From assembly GCF_020667895.1 (NCBI RefSeq), contig NZ_JAFMPS010000001.1, forward strand, positions 310,001 to 374,000: a DNA stretch of 64,000 bases. Direction: 5' to 3'. Positions within the stretch are counted from its first letter, which is position 1, and every line of letters starts with the position of its first letter. The position numbers were made by a program, and so were the translations under genes. Below, one piece after another: positions 44,789 through 52,479 of this stretch. The stretch is from Alcanivorax sp. 1008. GTDB lineage: Bacteria > Pseudomonadota > Gammaproteobacteria > Pseudomonadales > Alcanivoracaceae. Below the pieces are notes generated by a model. The model searched no databases, was not told the origin of the DNA, and saw only the letters and a program-made list of their open reading frames with translations.

Positions 44789-47758
44789 ATGTCTCTCAGC
44801 ACTCACTGGCAGGCCGCCAGCCGCCGCCAGCGCATTGTATCGATTCTGGTGCTGGTATGGATGCTATATGCGCTGTTGGGCTACTTCGTGCTGTCCCCAT
44901 GGCTGCGAAGTACTGTGGTTACTGAGGTGTCTGAACTAACCGGCCGGGAAGTGGTGCTGCAGAAGGCGGTGTTTAATCCGCTGGCCCTATCGTTGAGCCT
45001 GCAGGGCTTTGCCTTGCGAGATCTGGATGGCACGGATTTGTTCGCCTTCGACGAGTTGTATGCCAATTTCCAGCTTTCTTCATTGTTCCGCTGGAGTATT
45101 CATTTCGATCGCATTTCCCTATATGAGCCCCGCGGCAGGGTGGTACAGAGCGGCCCGCAGAGTTTTAACTTCGATGATATCGTTGCCCGTTTGTCCGCTG
45201 AGGATGAGTCACAGGTAGTGCAAGAGCAAACAGCGCCAACTGCCTTGCCCCGTTTTTCGTTTCGTGAGCTTTTGGTTGTGCAGGGCGACTTCCGTTTTCG
45301 CGATGAAGCTCGGCCGCAGCCAGACGAACTGGTGTTGGCGCCAGTCAGCTTTCAGGTTCTGGATTTCTCTACTCGGGCAGACGGTCAGGGCAACAATAAA
45401 TTCCAGTTTTCACTAACAGGACCTGCTGGTGGTCAGTTCGACTGGGCTGGCTCGGTGGCCTTTGATCCTTTGCTTGCCAGTGGCCGGTTGGCGCTAAGCG
45501 GAGTTGACCTGTCACCGTTCGCGGATTTCTTTCAGCACCAGTTTGCCTTCACCGTGCCGTCAGCGATGCTGGATATTGCCTCGGACTATCGCTTCGAGGC
45601 TGATCCCGATGGTCGACTGAAATTACAACAGGGTGTCATCAGTCTGAGCAATGTGGAGATCCGTGATCCTCAGCTGGAAGACCCCGTGCTGCGTTTGCCG
45701 CTGTTGGAACTGAGCGGCATAGAAATTGACACTGTTGATCAACAGGTTGGTATTGAGCGGTTGCTGTTGCAGGGGCTGGACCTGGAAGTACGCCTGCGCG
45801 ACAAAGGTCTGCATCTTGAAAAACTTTTTATGCCGTTACCCAACGATCCGCAGGAAGATGAACAGGCACCTTCCAGCAATGGTCAGGTCATGCCGCAAAC
45901 AGATCAGGTGGCGAGTATTCCGGCCCAAGAACCTGCCCCATGGCATGTATTGCTTGGGCGGCTTGAGCTGACTGATGCCAGCATCACGGTGATCGATGAG
46001 ACACTTGCGGAGCCGGCCACCTTGGCGCTGTCGCCAATCAACCTGACACTTGAGCAGGTTGCCCTTAATCGTGATGAAGTCTTTTCGTTAAATGGCGATA
46101 TGGTCCTCGCCGAAAGCGGACGAATTAATCTCACTGGCGAGGGTAGATTCGAGCCATTGCAGGTGACGCTCCAAGCCGAGGTCACAGCTTTGCCGCTGGG
46201 CGCTGTGCAGGGCTGGCTGCAGGATAGCGCTGCGGCCAAGCTTTCTGCCGGTGAGCTGGCTGCCAGGCTGATCATTGAGCATGGCAGTACAGAGGGCGCT
46301 ACCGATCAGGCTGATACCCGTGTTAACGGCCAGGTGACCATTAGTAACCTGAATCTGGCGGAACTGAATGGCAGTCCATTGGTTTCGTTCAGCTCGCTGG
46401 AACTGGATGGCATAGCGCTGTCGCTGCTCAATTCACAGCTTAATATTGATACCGTGACGCTGGCGGATTTACGCGCCCAATCCCTGATTGACGAGAGTGG
46501 TCAGGATGTTTCCGTGCGCATCGCCGTACCGGCCGCTGCCGCTACGGCTTCATCTGCGCAGCCGGCAACGGAAAGCAGCCCCTGGAGTTTTGCTATCGGT
46601 GAGTTGAGGTTACGCAATGGCGAGCTGGTTCATATGGATCGCTCGTTGTCCCCTGTGTTTCGCGTTGGGCTATACCGTCTGGAGGGAGATATTCGCGGGT
46701 TGAGTTCCGATCCAGGTCGTCAGGCAGACATCAACCTGAACGCTCGCCTTGATCAGATTAGCCCGTTGAACGTGAGAGGCAAGATTGCGCCGTTGGCGCA
46801 ACTGCCGCAGATGGATCTTGTTATCACCATGAGTGGATATGAGATGAACAGCCTGACGCCGTTTACCGGTCAGTATCTGGGCTATGCGGTGGAAAGTGGA
46901 CAGCTCGCTGTGAGTAGTGAGTTGGTCATTGAGGGCTCCGTATTGAATAGTCAAAGTCGTATCCGGGCGGCCAACTTCTTTCTTGGTGATAGCGTGCCCA
47001 GTGACGAAGCGCTGAATGCGCCGATCAAGTTGGGTCTGGCAGTTTTGCGTGATCGTAGTGGCCTGATAGATCTGCCGGTGAATGCCAGCGGAGACCTGAA
47101 CGATCCCTCAGTCAGTGTTAGCGGCATTATTTTGCGTGCCGTTACCAACGTGATGATCAAGGCAGCCACATCGCCATTTTCGGCGCTTGCCTCTCTGGCT
47201 GGAGGTCAGGAGCTCACTTATATTGATTTTGCTGACGGGGATAGTCAGCCAACAGAGTCCGGTGTTGAACAAATGGCAACGTTGGCGAAGATGCTGGGTG
47301 AGCGACCATCGCTATTGATGAACCTGTCCGGCTCCGCACGACAAGGCGATCGCCTGCCGCTGGCGACTCAGGCACTGGGTCAGCAACTGATGGAGGAGCA
47401 GTGGGCCGGCCTCGATGCAGCCCTGGATGATCGTGACTTCCGTCGCGCAGTGCAAAGTCTTTACCGTGAGCAGACTGATGAGCGGGCCGAGCTATTGCTT
47501 GGCGATACGGTTATTGAGGATCGTGAGCAACGTGATCGGGAGGTGGCCGCCCGTGCCTTCTCCGCGCTGGCACAAAGAGAGGCTGATGCTGTGAGTGACA
47601 GCCGTCTGGAAGAGTTGGCAGCGGCTAGGGCCCAGCAGAGCAAAGTGCTACTGGTAGACCAGTTCGGTCTGGATGGTGAGCGCCTGTTTATCGTCGCTGC
47701 AACCGTTAATAGTGAAGCATCCGTGAGTGGTGTGCTGCTCGATCTCGGGGCTCGTTGA
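44789..47758 (+). CDS. DUF748 (AsmA-like) envelope protein
   Basis: 989-aa protein with one N-terminal membrane anchor (about residues 16-38, IVSILVLVWMLYALLGYFVL) and a very long periplasmic beta-rich region of AsmA-type repeats: LALSLSLQGFALRDLDG, FDELYANFQLSSLFRWSI, GRLALSGVDLSPFADFF. The region MSGYEMNSLTPFTGQYLGY and DVPVN-like LIDLPVNASGDLNDPSVSV are characteristic of DUF748. AsmA-like proteins bridge inner and outer membrane and are implicated in phospholipid transport; that role is inferred here. The C-terminus is helical and charged. Its stop overlaps the ATG of the methyltransferase gene. Confidence 0.9.
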   Translation: MSLSTHWQAASRRQRIVSILVLVWMLYALLGYFVLSPWLRSTVVTEVSELTGREVVLQKAVFNPLALSLSLQGFALRDLDGTDLFAFDELYANFQLSSLFRWSIHFDRISLYEPRGRVVQSGPQSFNFDDIVARLSAEDESQVVQEQTAPTALPRFSFRELLVVQGDFRFRDEARPQPDELVLAPVSFQVLDFSTRADGQGNNKFQFSLTGPAGGQFDWAGSVAFDPLLASGRLALSGVDLSPFADFFQHQFAFTVPSAMLDIASDYRFEADPDGRLKLQQGVISLSNVEIRDPQLEDPVLRLPLLELSGIEIDTVDQQVGIERLLLQGLDLEVRLRDKGLHLEKLFMPLPNDPQEDEQAPSSNGQVMPQTDQVASIPAQEPAPWHVLLGRLELTDASITVIDETLAEPATLALSPINLTLEQVALNRDEVFSLNGDMVLAESGRINLTGEGRFEPLQVTLQAEVTALPLGAVQGWLQDSAAAKLSAGELAARLIIEHGSTEGATDQADTRVNGQVTISNLNLAELNGSPLVSFSSLELDGIALSLLNSQLNIDTVTLADLRAQSLIDESGQDVSVRIAVPAAAATASSAQPATESSPWSFAIGELRLRNGELVHMDRSLSPVFRVGLYRLEGDIRGLSSDPGRQADINLNARLDQISPLNVRGKIAPLAQLPQMDLVITMSGYEMNSLTPFTGQYLGYAVESGQLAVSSELVIEGSVLNSQSRIRAANFFLGDSVPSDEALNAPIKLGLAVLRDRSGLIDLPVNASGDLNDPSVSVSGIILRAVTNVMIKAATSPFSALASLAGGQELTYIDFADGDSQPTESGVEQMATLAKMLGERPSLLMNLSGSARQGDRLPLATQALGQQLMEEQWAGLDAALDDRDFRRAVQSLYREQTDERAELLLGDTVIEDREQRDREVAARAFSALAQREADAVSDSRLEELAAARAQQSKVLLVDQFGLDGERLFIVAATVNSEASVSGVLLDLGAR

Positions 47759-48504
47759 TGGCCATAGTGTGGCGTGCCGAGCGGGATGATGTGCAGTATG
47801 AGCTACGCAGTCATGGCAAAACTCTGAGGCTGTACGCCAATGGTGTACAGCATTCTGAATATCACCCTGATCGCCTGTTTACCGGGAGCGTCTGGGACCT
47901 GCTCTGGTTGCCAGTTTTCTTTCGTGAGCCGGAGCGCATTCGCCGAGTGCTGATCCTCGGTTTGGGAGGCGGTAGTGTGGTGGCCCCTTTGCTACGCTTT
48001 TGTGCCCCGGAAAAGATTGTGGCCGTGGATCTGGATCCGCTTCATGTTCAGGTGGCGAAGCAGTTTTTCGGCATCGAGGAGGCGGGCGTGGAATGCCATT
48101 GTATGAATGCCACCACCTTCGTGGAGCAGTATCAGGGTGAGCCTTTTGATCTGGTGATCGAAGACCTGTTTGCCCCCCATGACACCACTGTTACCCGGGC
48201 GCTGACCGCAGACCAGGCCTGGTGTCGGGCGCTGGCCGGGCTGGTCAGTGAGGATGGTTATCTGGTGATGAACTTTGGCGACTGGAGCGAGTATCGTGAC
48301 AGCTGGGCCAGTGAGGAGGCCGCTCGCCGTGGTTGGGCGGAGCGCTTCCGGCTATCCACGGAGGACTGCCATAATGCGGTCATCATTTCGTCGCGCAGGG
48401 CAGTGGATAGTGCCTTGCTGCGGCGTCATCTCTACGAGCACCCCGATACCGCTGCAGGTCTGAACCGTGCCGAACTGGCTTATCAGATTCGCCGTCTTGG
48501 CTGA
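47758..48504 (+). CDS. Spermidine-synthase-like SAM-dependent methyltransferase
   Basis: 248-aa class I methyltransferase-fold protein. Motif I VLILGLGGGSVV (64-75), acidic loop VAVDLDPLHVQVAKQFFG, and DLVIEDLFAPHD in the place where spermidine synthases have their D-x-x-D aminopropyl-transfer site. It lacks an N-terminal beta domain of the full polyamine enzymes, so it is more likely a methyltransferase-like paralogue of unknown substrate. Start ATG overlaps the DUF748 stop by one base (TGATG), so the two are coupled. Confidence 0.82.
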   Translation: MAIVWRAERDDVQYELRSHGKTLRLYANGVQHSEYHPDRLFTGSVWDLLWLPVFFREPERIRRVLILGLGGGSVVAPLLRFCAPEKIVAVDLDPLHVQVAKQFFGIEEAGVECHCMNATTFVEQYQGEPFDLVIEDLFAPHDTTVTRALTADQAWCRALAGLVSEDGYLVMNFGDWSEYRDSWASEEAARRGWAERFRLSTEDCHNAVIISSRRAVDSALLRRHLYEHPDTAAGLNRAELAYQIRRLG

Positions 48505-48558
48505 GATGCCAAGGTCGTGTGGTCGTGCTATTTTGATCAACTTTCAGGGAGAGGTTTT

Positions 48559-49314
48559 ATGAAAATTCGTTCCTCGATTATTGCGCTTGTCGGTGTGCTG
48601 ACTACGCTGCCGGCGTTGGCTGATGTGACTGCGGTATACCAGCTGGATCGCAAAAATCAGATGACTGTCAGTGTTCGTGATCAGAATCAGGTGCGCATGG
48701 ACGTGGCCAAAGATATGTTCATGTTGCTGAAGGGTAACAAGACCTACAGCGTGCGTAAGGAAGGCAATGGCTGGGTGGCCATGGACATGGATGAGATAGG
48801 CAAGATGAGTGGCGGCTTTGGCGGTATGCCCATGGGCGATGACTCCTATGAGGATGACGGCCAATCTCAGGGCAGTTTCCGCGACACAGGTCGCAGCGAA
48901 ACCGTTGCCGGCTATCAGGGTAAGGTTTATGAGGTGATTGACGAGCAGGGCGAGCGTACGGAGGTGGTGCTGAGTAACCACAAGGACTTGACCTCCGTTA
49001 CGCAAGGGATGGCCAGATTTGGAGCCCAAACTGCCAGCAACATGGGTTTTGCGGGCGCCGGTGCAGTACCGGATCTTAGTGGTATTGCCGGTGGTTATAC
49101 CGGCCTGTTGCGCCAGGGCAAGGATATGAAGCTGGTATCCGTGGATAAGTCTGCCAAGGGCAGCGGTTATTTCGACCTGCCGCCGGGCACGGTGATGGAG
49201 AAAATACCGGACATGGGCGCTGGAGCGGGTGACATGGGGCTGCCGCCGGGTATGAACATGGAAGACATGAAAAAGCAGATGGAAGAGGCGATGAAGATGA
49301 TGCAGCAGCGCTAG
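48559..49314 (+). CDS. Exported DUF4412-like protein with Met-rich tail
   Basis: 251-aa periplasmic protein. Signal peptide MKIRSSIIALVGVLTTLPALA is followed by a beta-rich domain (VTAVYQLDRKNQMTVSVRD, FMLLKGNKTYSVRKEG, YQGKVYEVIDEQGERTEVVLS) resembling DUF4412/LolA-like folds. From about residue 220 the chain becomes a low-complexity Met/Gly/Pro stretch (GDMGLPPGMNMEDMKKQMEE) ending in MKMMQQR, which could bind metal or act as an oxidant sink; this is speculation. RBS GGGAGAGG just upstream supports ATG 48559. Family assignment is tentative. Confidence 0.72.
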   Translation: MKIRSSIIALVGVLTTLPALADVTAVYQLDRKNQMTVSVRDQNQVRMDVAKDMFMLLKGNKTYSVRKEGNGWVAMDMDEIGKMSGGFGGMPMGDDSYEDDGQSQGSFRDTGRSETVAGYQGKVYEVIDEQGERTEVVLSNHKDLTSVTQGMARFGAQTASNMGFAGAGAVPDLSGIAGGYTGLLRQGKDMKLVSVDKSAKGSGYFDLPPGTVMEKIPDMGAGAGDMGLPPGMNMEDMKKQMEEAMKMMQQR

Positions 49315-49358
49315 GAAACTAGCTTGGTACTGCCAAACCAGTCAGGAGGCGAAGCCGG

Positions 49359-49505
49359 TCAGGACTTGTTCTCACCGGCTTCGTCGTCTTCGTCACTCGG
49401 GTGGTCGGCATTGTCCACCATGATGAATACAAAAAAACCTACCGCGACCAGTGCGGTACCCACTACGGCAGCAATGCCGGCTAGTACGATTGGGTCTGTG
49501 TACAT
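49359..49505 (-). CDS. 48-aa single-span membrane peptide
   Basis: Small protein with one hydrophobic helix (PIVLAGIAAVVGTALVAVGFFVFIM, described here as residues 5 to about 29) and an acidic hydrophilic tail (DHPSDEDDEAGENKS). An excellent RBS (AAGGAG, 6 bp before the ATG at 49505) and a codon pattern like its neighbours support it as a real gene. It overlaps a short inverted repeat (49350-49383) at its 3' end. I do not recognise a family; single-span peptides of this kind often modify larger membrane complexes. Confidence 0.65.
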   Translation of the reverse strand: MYTDPIVLAGIAAVVGTALVAVGFFVFIMVDNADHPSDEDDEAGENKS

Positions 49506-49577
49506 GGCTGTCTCCTTTTGAGGGGCAAGAGTGACACGGGACAACGGCGATACCGTTGACCCGTATCAACAAAAACG

Positions 49578-51161
49578 TCAGTCGGTCTTCCAGCCGGTAA
49601 ACATTTTCTTCAGCAAGAATGGCGTCAGCGCCAGGGAGGCGGAGAACCACTGGCCTGCACTTTTCGGGAAAGCGAAGCGCAGTGCGTTTAGCAGGCCGCG
49701 CCAGGTTTCCTCGTTGAATGGGTACCACCACAGGTTACGCTTGGTGGACAGCATGTCCCAGTTCACTACCTTGGCGTGGGTCATCTCTTCCAGACCTTCC
49801 GGGCCGTGGGTGCGGCCAATGCCGGACTCTTTCCAGCCGCCCCAGGGGGTTTCGGACAGGCCGTGGGTATAGAGGTGGTCGTTAATCGTGGTCACACCGC
49901 TTTCCAGTCGTGCAGCAACTGCCTGCCCGCGCTTGTTGTCTCGGGTCCATACCGATGAGGTTAGGGCCAGGTTTGAATCATTGGCGCGGCGGATCGCTTC
50001 TTCCTGATCCTTGACCTTGCTGATGGCAACGATCGGACCGAAGGTTTCATCCTTCATGGTCAGCATTTCGTCACTGACATCAACCAGCATGGTGGCCGGA
50101 TGGAACAGGCCGTCCTGGGGGCCGACCGGCTGCGACTGGGCGGCAATGGTGGCGCCTTTCTGCACGGCATCTTCAAGGTGTTGCTGTACGGTGCGTAGCT
50201 GTCCTGCGGTGGTGATCGAACCAATATCCACGTCAAAGTTTTCACAGCCTACGCCATGGCGCAGGGCGCGAGTCTTGCTGGCCAGAATGCGGACAAATTC
50301 ATCGTAGACCTTTTCCACCACATAGATTCGTTCGACACCGCCGCAGGATTGGCCAGCATTCTGATAACCGCCCCAGGCGGCGCCATTGGCAGCTCGCTCA
50401 AGGTCGGCATCTTCAAGCACGATCATGGGGTCATTGCCGCCCAGCTCCAGCGATAGCGGAGTCAGCGTTTCGGCGGCCTGTGCCATCAGTACCTTGCCGG
50501 CGTTTACCGAGCCGGTGAAGAACAGCTTGTCGACCTTGTTTTCGAAGAATGCAGTGGCCACCGCAGCGCCGGAGCCAACCACATGGTTGAACAGCCCTTC
50601 GGGCAGGTCCCCGGCGGCGACAATCTGTTCGATGGCGTGGCCCACTGCTGGAGTAGCCGCAGCGACTTTTAGCATCACCGCGTTGCCGGACATCAGGGCC
50701 ATAACGATTTCGCCGAATGGAATCGACAGCGGGTAATTCCATGGGCTGATGATACCGACCACGCCCAGCGGCAGGCGTAACATGCGGGTACGCTTGTTGA
50801 AGAACAGCAGGTGGCCGCCGCTACGGATCTTTGGCTTCAGTACTTTGGCGGCATTTTTGCCGTACCAGTTGCAGGCCAGTGCGCAGGGCAGCACTTCGGT
50901 GGCGAGGGCATCGGTCAGGGTTTTGCCGTTGCTCTGGCTGACGGTTTTCGACAGGGCTTCGGCGTTGTCGACTATGTAGCGGCGCATCTTGAAGATGTGT
51001 TCGGCCCGCTCAGGGAAGGATTTCATCGCCCAGATTTTCTGCGCCGCACGGGCTTTGCTGAACATCTCCGGCAGCTGGTTCAGGTCGGTTTCGGCAAGCT
51101 CGAAAAAGGGCTGGCCGGTGGCCGGGTTAGTATCGGCGACGGTACGGGCCGGGGCATTCAT
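49578..51161 (-). CDS. Aldehyde dehydrogenase family protein
   Basis: 527-aa NAD(P)-dependent aldehyde dehydrogenase. Catalytic Cys273 in GQSCGG, general-base Glu in LELGGNDP, Asn in SPWNYPL, and the cofactor loop FTGSVNAG are all present. After the normal ALDH end there is a hydrophobic/basic C-terminal tail (FAFPKSAGQWFSASLALTPF, then LLKKMFTGWK), as in membrane-associated long-chain ALDHs. Oxidation of fatty aldehydes is plausible but not proven. ATG 51161 has AGAGGA 7 bp upstream; the frame is open to 51281 but without a start signal. Stand-alone gene. Confidence 0.92.
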   Translation of the reverse strand: MNAPARTVADTNPATGQPFFELAETDLNQLPEMFSKARAAQKIWAMKSFPERAEHIFKMRRYIVDNAEALSKTVSQSNGKTLTDALATEVLPCALACNWYGKNAAKVLKPKIRSGGHLLFFNKRTRMLRLPLGVVGIISPWNYPLSIPFGEIVMALMSGNAVMLKVAAATPAVGHAIEQIVAAGDLPEGLFNHVVGSGAAVATAFFENKVDKLFFTGSVNAGKVLMAQAAETLTPLSLELGGNDPMIVLEDADLERAANGAAWGGYQNAGQSCGGVERIYVVEKVYDEFVRILASKTRALRHGVGCENFDVDIGSITTAGQLRTVQQHLEDAVQKGATIAAQSQPVGPQDGLFHPATMLVDVSDEMLTMKDETFGPIVAISKVKDQEEAIRRANDSNLALTSSVWTRDNKRGQAVAARLESGVTTINDHLYTHGLSETPWGGWKESGIGRTHGPEGLEEMTHAKVVNWDMLSTKRNLWWYPFNEETWRGLLNALRFAFPKSAGQWFSASLALTPFLLKKMFTGWKTD

Positions 51162-51280
51162 GGGCGCTTCCTCTCGGGTGATTCGGGGCAGGGGCAAATG
51201 GGAACACAGATGTGTGCTGGCTGCCAGTGTTGGGACAGTAGTAGTAAGTGAGTTTGGTAGTGAACCGCACATCGCGGCCA

Positions 51281-51374
51281 CCTGTCAGCGCTTGCCGGGA
51301 CACGCCGTGAACCCGTCCCTGGGGGCTTGTCTGCGACATCCCTGTCGCACACAGTCCCGGCAAGCGCTGACAGG
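51281..51374. repeat. Long hairpin repeat A with conserved 52-nt core
   Basis: Perfect 21-bp inverted arms at 51281-51301 and 51354-51374 enclose a 52-nt core (51302-51353). The arms extend imperfectly outward (GTGAA at about 51260 with TTCAC at 51383-51387). The core contains TCCCTGGGGGCTTG and an inner hairpin (TGCGACA/TGTCGCA, loop TCCC). The core is nearly the reverse complement of the core of repeat B, but the arm sequence is different. A T6 run follows about 20 bp after the right arm. Confidence 0.9.
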
Positions 51375-51448
51375 CGTCCGCGATTCACATCCTGCTTTTT
51401 TCGTGCCATACATGGTCTTTTGAGAGTTTAGGAAATAGCGAGATGCGA

Positions 51449-51562
51449 GGTTATCCCCATCTTCAGCCCCTCTCGGGACTGTGTGAGGCATGGATGCCGA
51501 ACGCAAGCCCCCAGGGATGGGTTTACGGCGTGTCCCGAGAGGGGCTGAAGATGGGGATAACC
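51449..51562. repeat. Long hairpin repeat B with conserved 52-nt core (opposite orientation)
   Basis: Perfect 31-bp inverted arms at 51449-51479 and 51532-51562 flank a 52-nt core (51480-51531). Read on the minus strand, the core matches that of repeat A: only two changes in the first 28 nt, a divergent inner hairpin (GGCAT/ATGCC), and the same CACACA end. The innermost arm bases (CGGGAC/GTCCCG) are shared; the rest of the arms are unrelated. It lies 15 bp downstream of the PRPP-synthetase-like gene and could cap its mRNA. Confidence 0.92.
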
Positions 51563-51577
51563 GGAGAGGCTCACTGC

Positions 51578-52474
51578 CTAACCTGAATAACGGTCCAACA
51601 ACGAACCAACTGCCTCGGCAATCATCGGCCCCAGATCCACCTGATTTGAAGGGTGCAGAATGCTGTTGCAGGAAATCAGCCGTGCTGCGCCAGCCTCTTT
51701 CAGCATGGCATCACAGCCATCTGCGAACAGGCCGTGGATGCACAGACAATCGCTACCGTCGAAACCCTCAGCCTTCAGCGCCAGCAGCGCCCGCTGCATG
51801 GTATGGCCGCTGGAAATCACATCATCCACCAGCATCGCCCGGCGGCCGGTAAACGCTGAGGTATCCGGTAACGTCACCCGCACATCGCGATCACCAAAGC
51901 GTTCCTTGCGAGCCACCGCCCAGGGTACCCCGGCTGTTTCTGCCATCACCGAGACCCACTGGGCGCTTTCCTCATCCGGACCAAGCAACCAGACATCGCC
52001 CTCGCCACGGACAAATTGCGCCAACAAGGGCGCAGCCTGCAGCGCCCGTGACGGCACCGTGTATATTTCATCAAGGGAGTGGTAGCGGTGCAGATGCGGG
52101 TCCACCGTCACCAACCAATCAAAGTGCTCAGACAGCATCTTGGCAAAGTGCCGCGATGTCAGTGCTTCACCATCCATAAAGCGCCGATCCTGCCGCATGT
52201 AGGCCAGATAGGGGGTCACCAGACCCACTGAGCGGGCGCCCATTTCTTTCAGTTGCCGGGCAAAAAATACCAGCGGTAAAAACTTGTCATCCGGCTGCTC
52301 CAGACCGCAAAGCAAAATCACATCGCAATCTTTGACCGTGCTATCAATGCGCAGATACGTCTCACCATCAGGAAACTGACGACGGGCATACTCACCCATG
52401 CTGGCATCACAAAGCTGGCAGATGGCATGGGCAATATTGTCGTGACCATTCAACGTGAACAGAATGCGTGCCAT
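51578..52474 (-). CDS. Ribose-phosphate pyrophosphokinase-like protein
   Basis: 298-aa member of the PRPP synthetase family, which makes PRPP from ribose-5-phosphate and ATP. RQFPDGETYLRI, YMRQDRRFMDGEALTSRHFA and VDPHLHRYHSLDE match the ATP/ribose-5-P sites; the PRPP-binding loop is LVDDVISSGHTM in place of the usual VDDIIDTAGT. It is shorter and more diverged than housekeeping Prs (about 315 aa), so it is probably a paralogue. It starts 5 bp after the phosphorylase-family stop with RBS GAGGAGG, forming a tight two-gene unit with it. Confidence 0.88.
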   Translation of the reverse strand: MARILFTLNGHDNIAHAICQLCDASMGEYARRQFPDGETYLRIDSTVKDCDVILLCGLEQPDDKFLPLVFFARQLKEMGARSVGLVTPYLAYMRQDRRFMDGEALTSRHFAKMLSEHFDWLVTVDPHLHRYHSLDEIYTVPSRALQAAPLLAQFVRGEGDVWLLGPDEESAQWVSVMAETAGVPWAVARKERFGDRDVRVTLPDTSAFTGRRAMLVDDVISSGHTMQRALLALKAEGFDGSDCLCIHGLFADGCDAMLKEAGAARLISCNSILHPSNQVDLGPMIAEAVGSLLDRYSG

Positions 52475-52479
52475 GGCTT

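Noticed and set aside
51204-51215. ACACAGATGTGT near-palindrome upstream of the aldehyde dehydrogenase
   Set aside because: Five-bp arms are expected by chance in an intergenic region of this size.
51281-51562. CRISPR array or insertion-sequence ends
   Set aside because: Only two copies in opposite orientation, with self-complementary arms and no spacers, no transposase frame between them and no target-site duplication.
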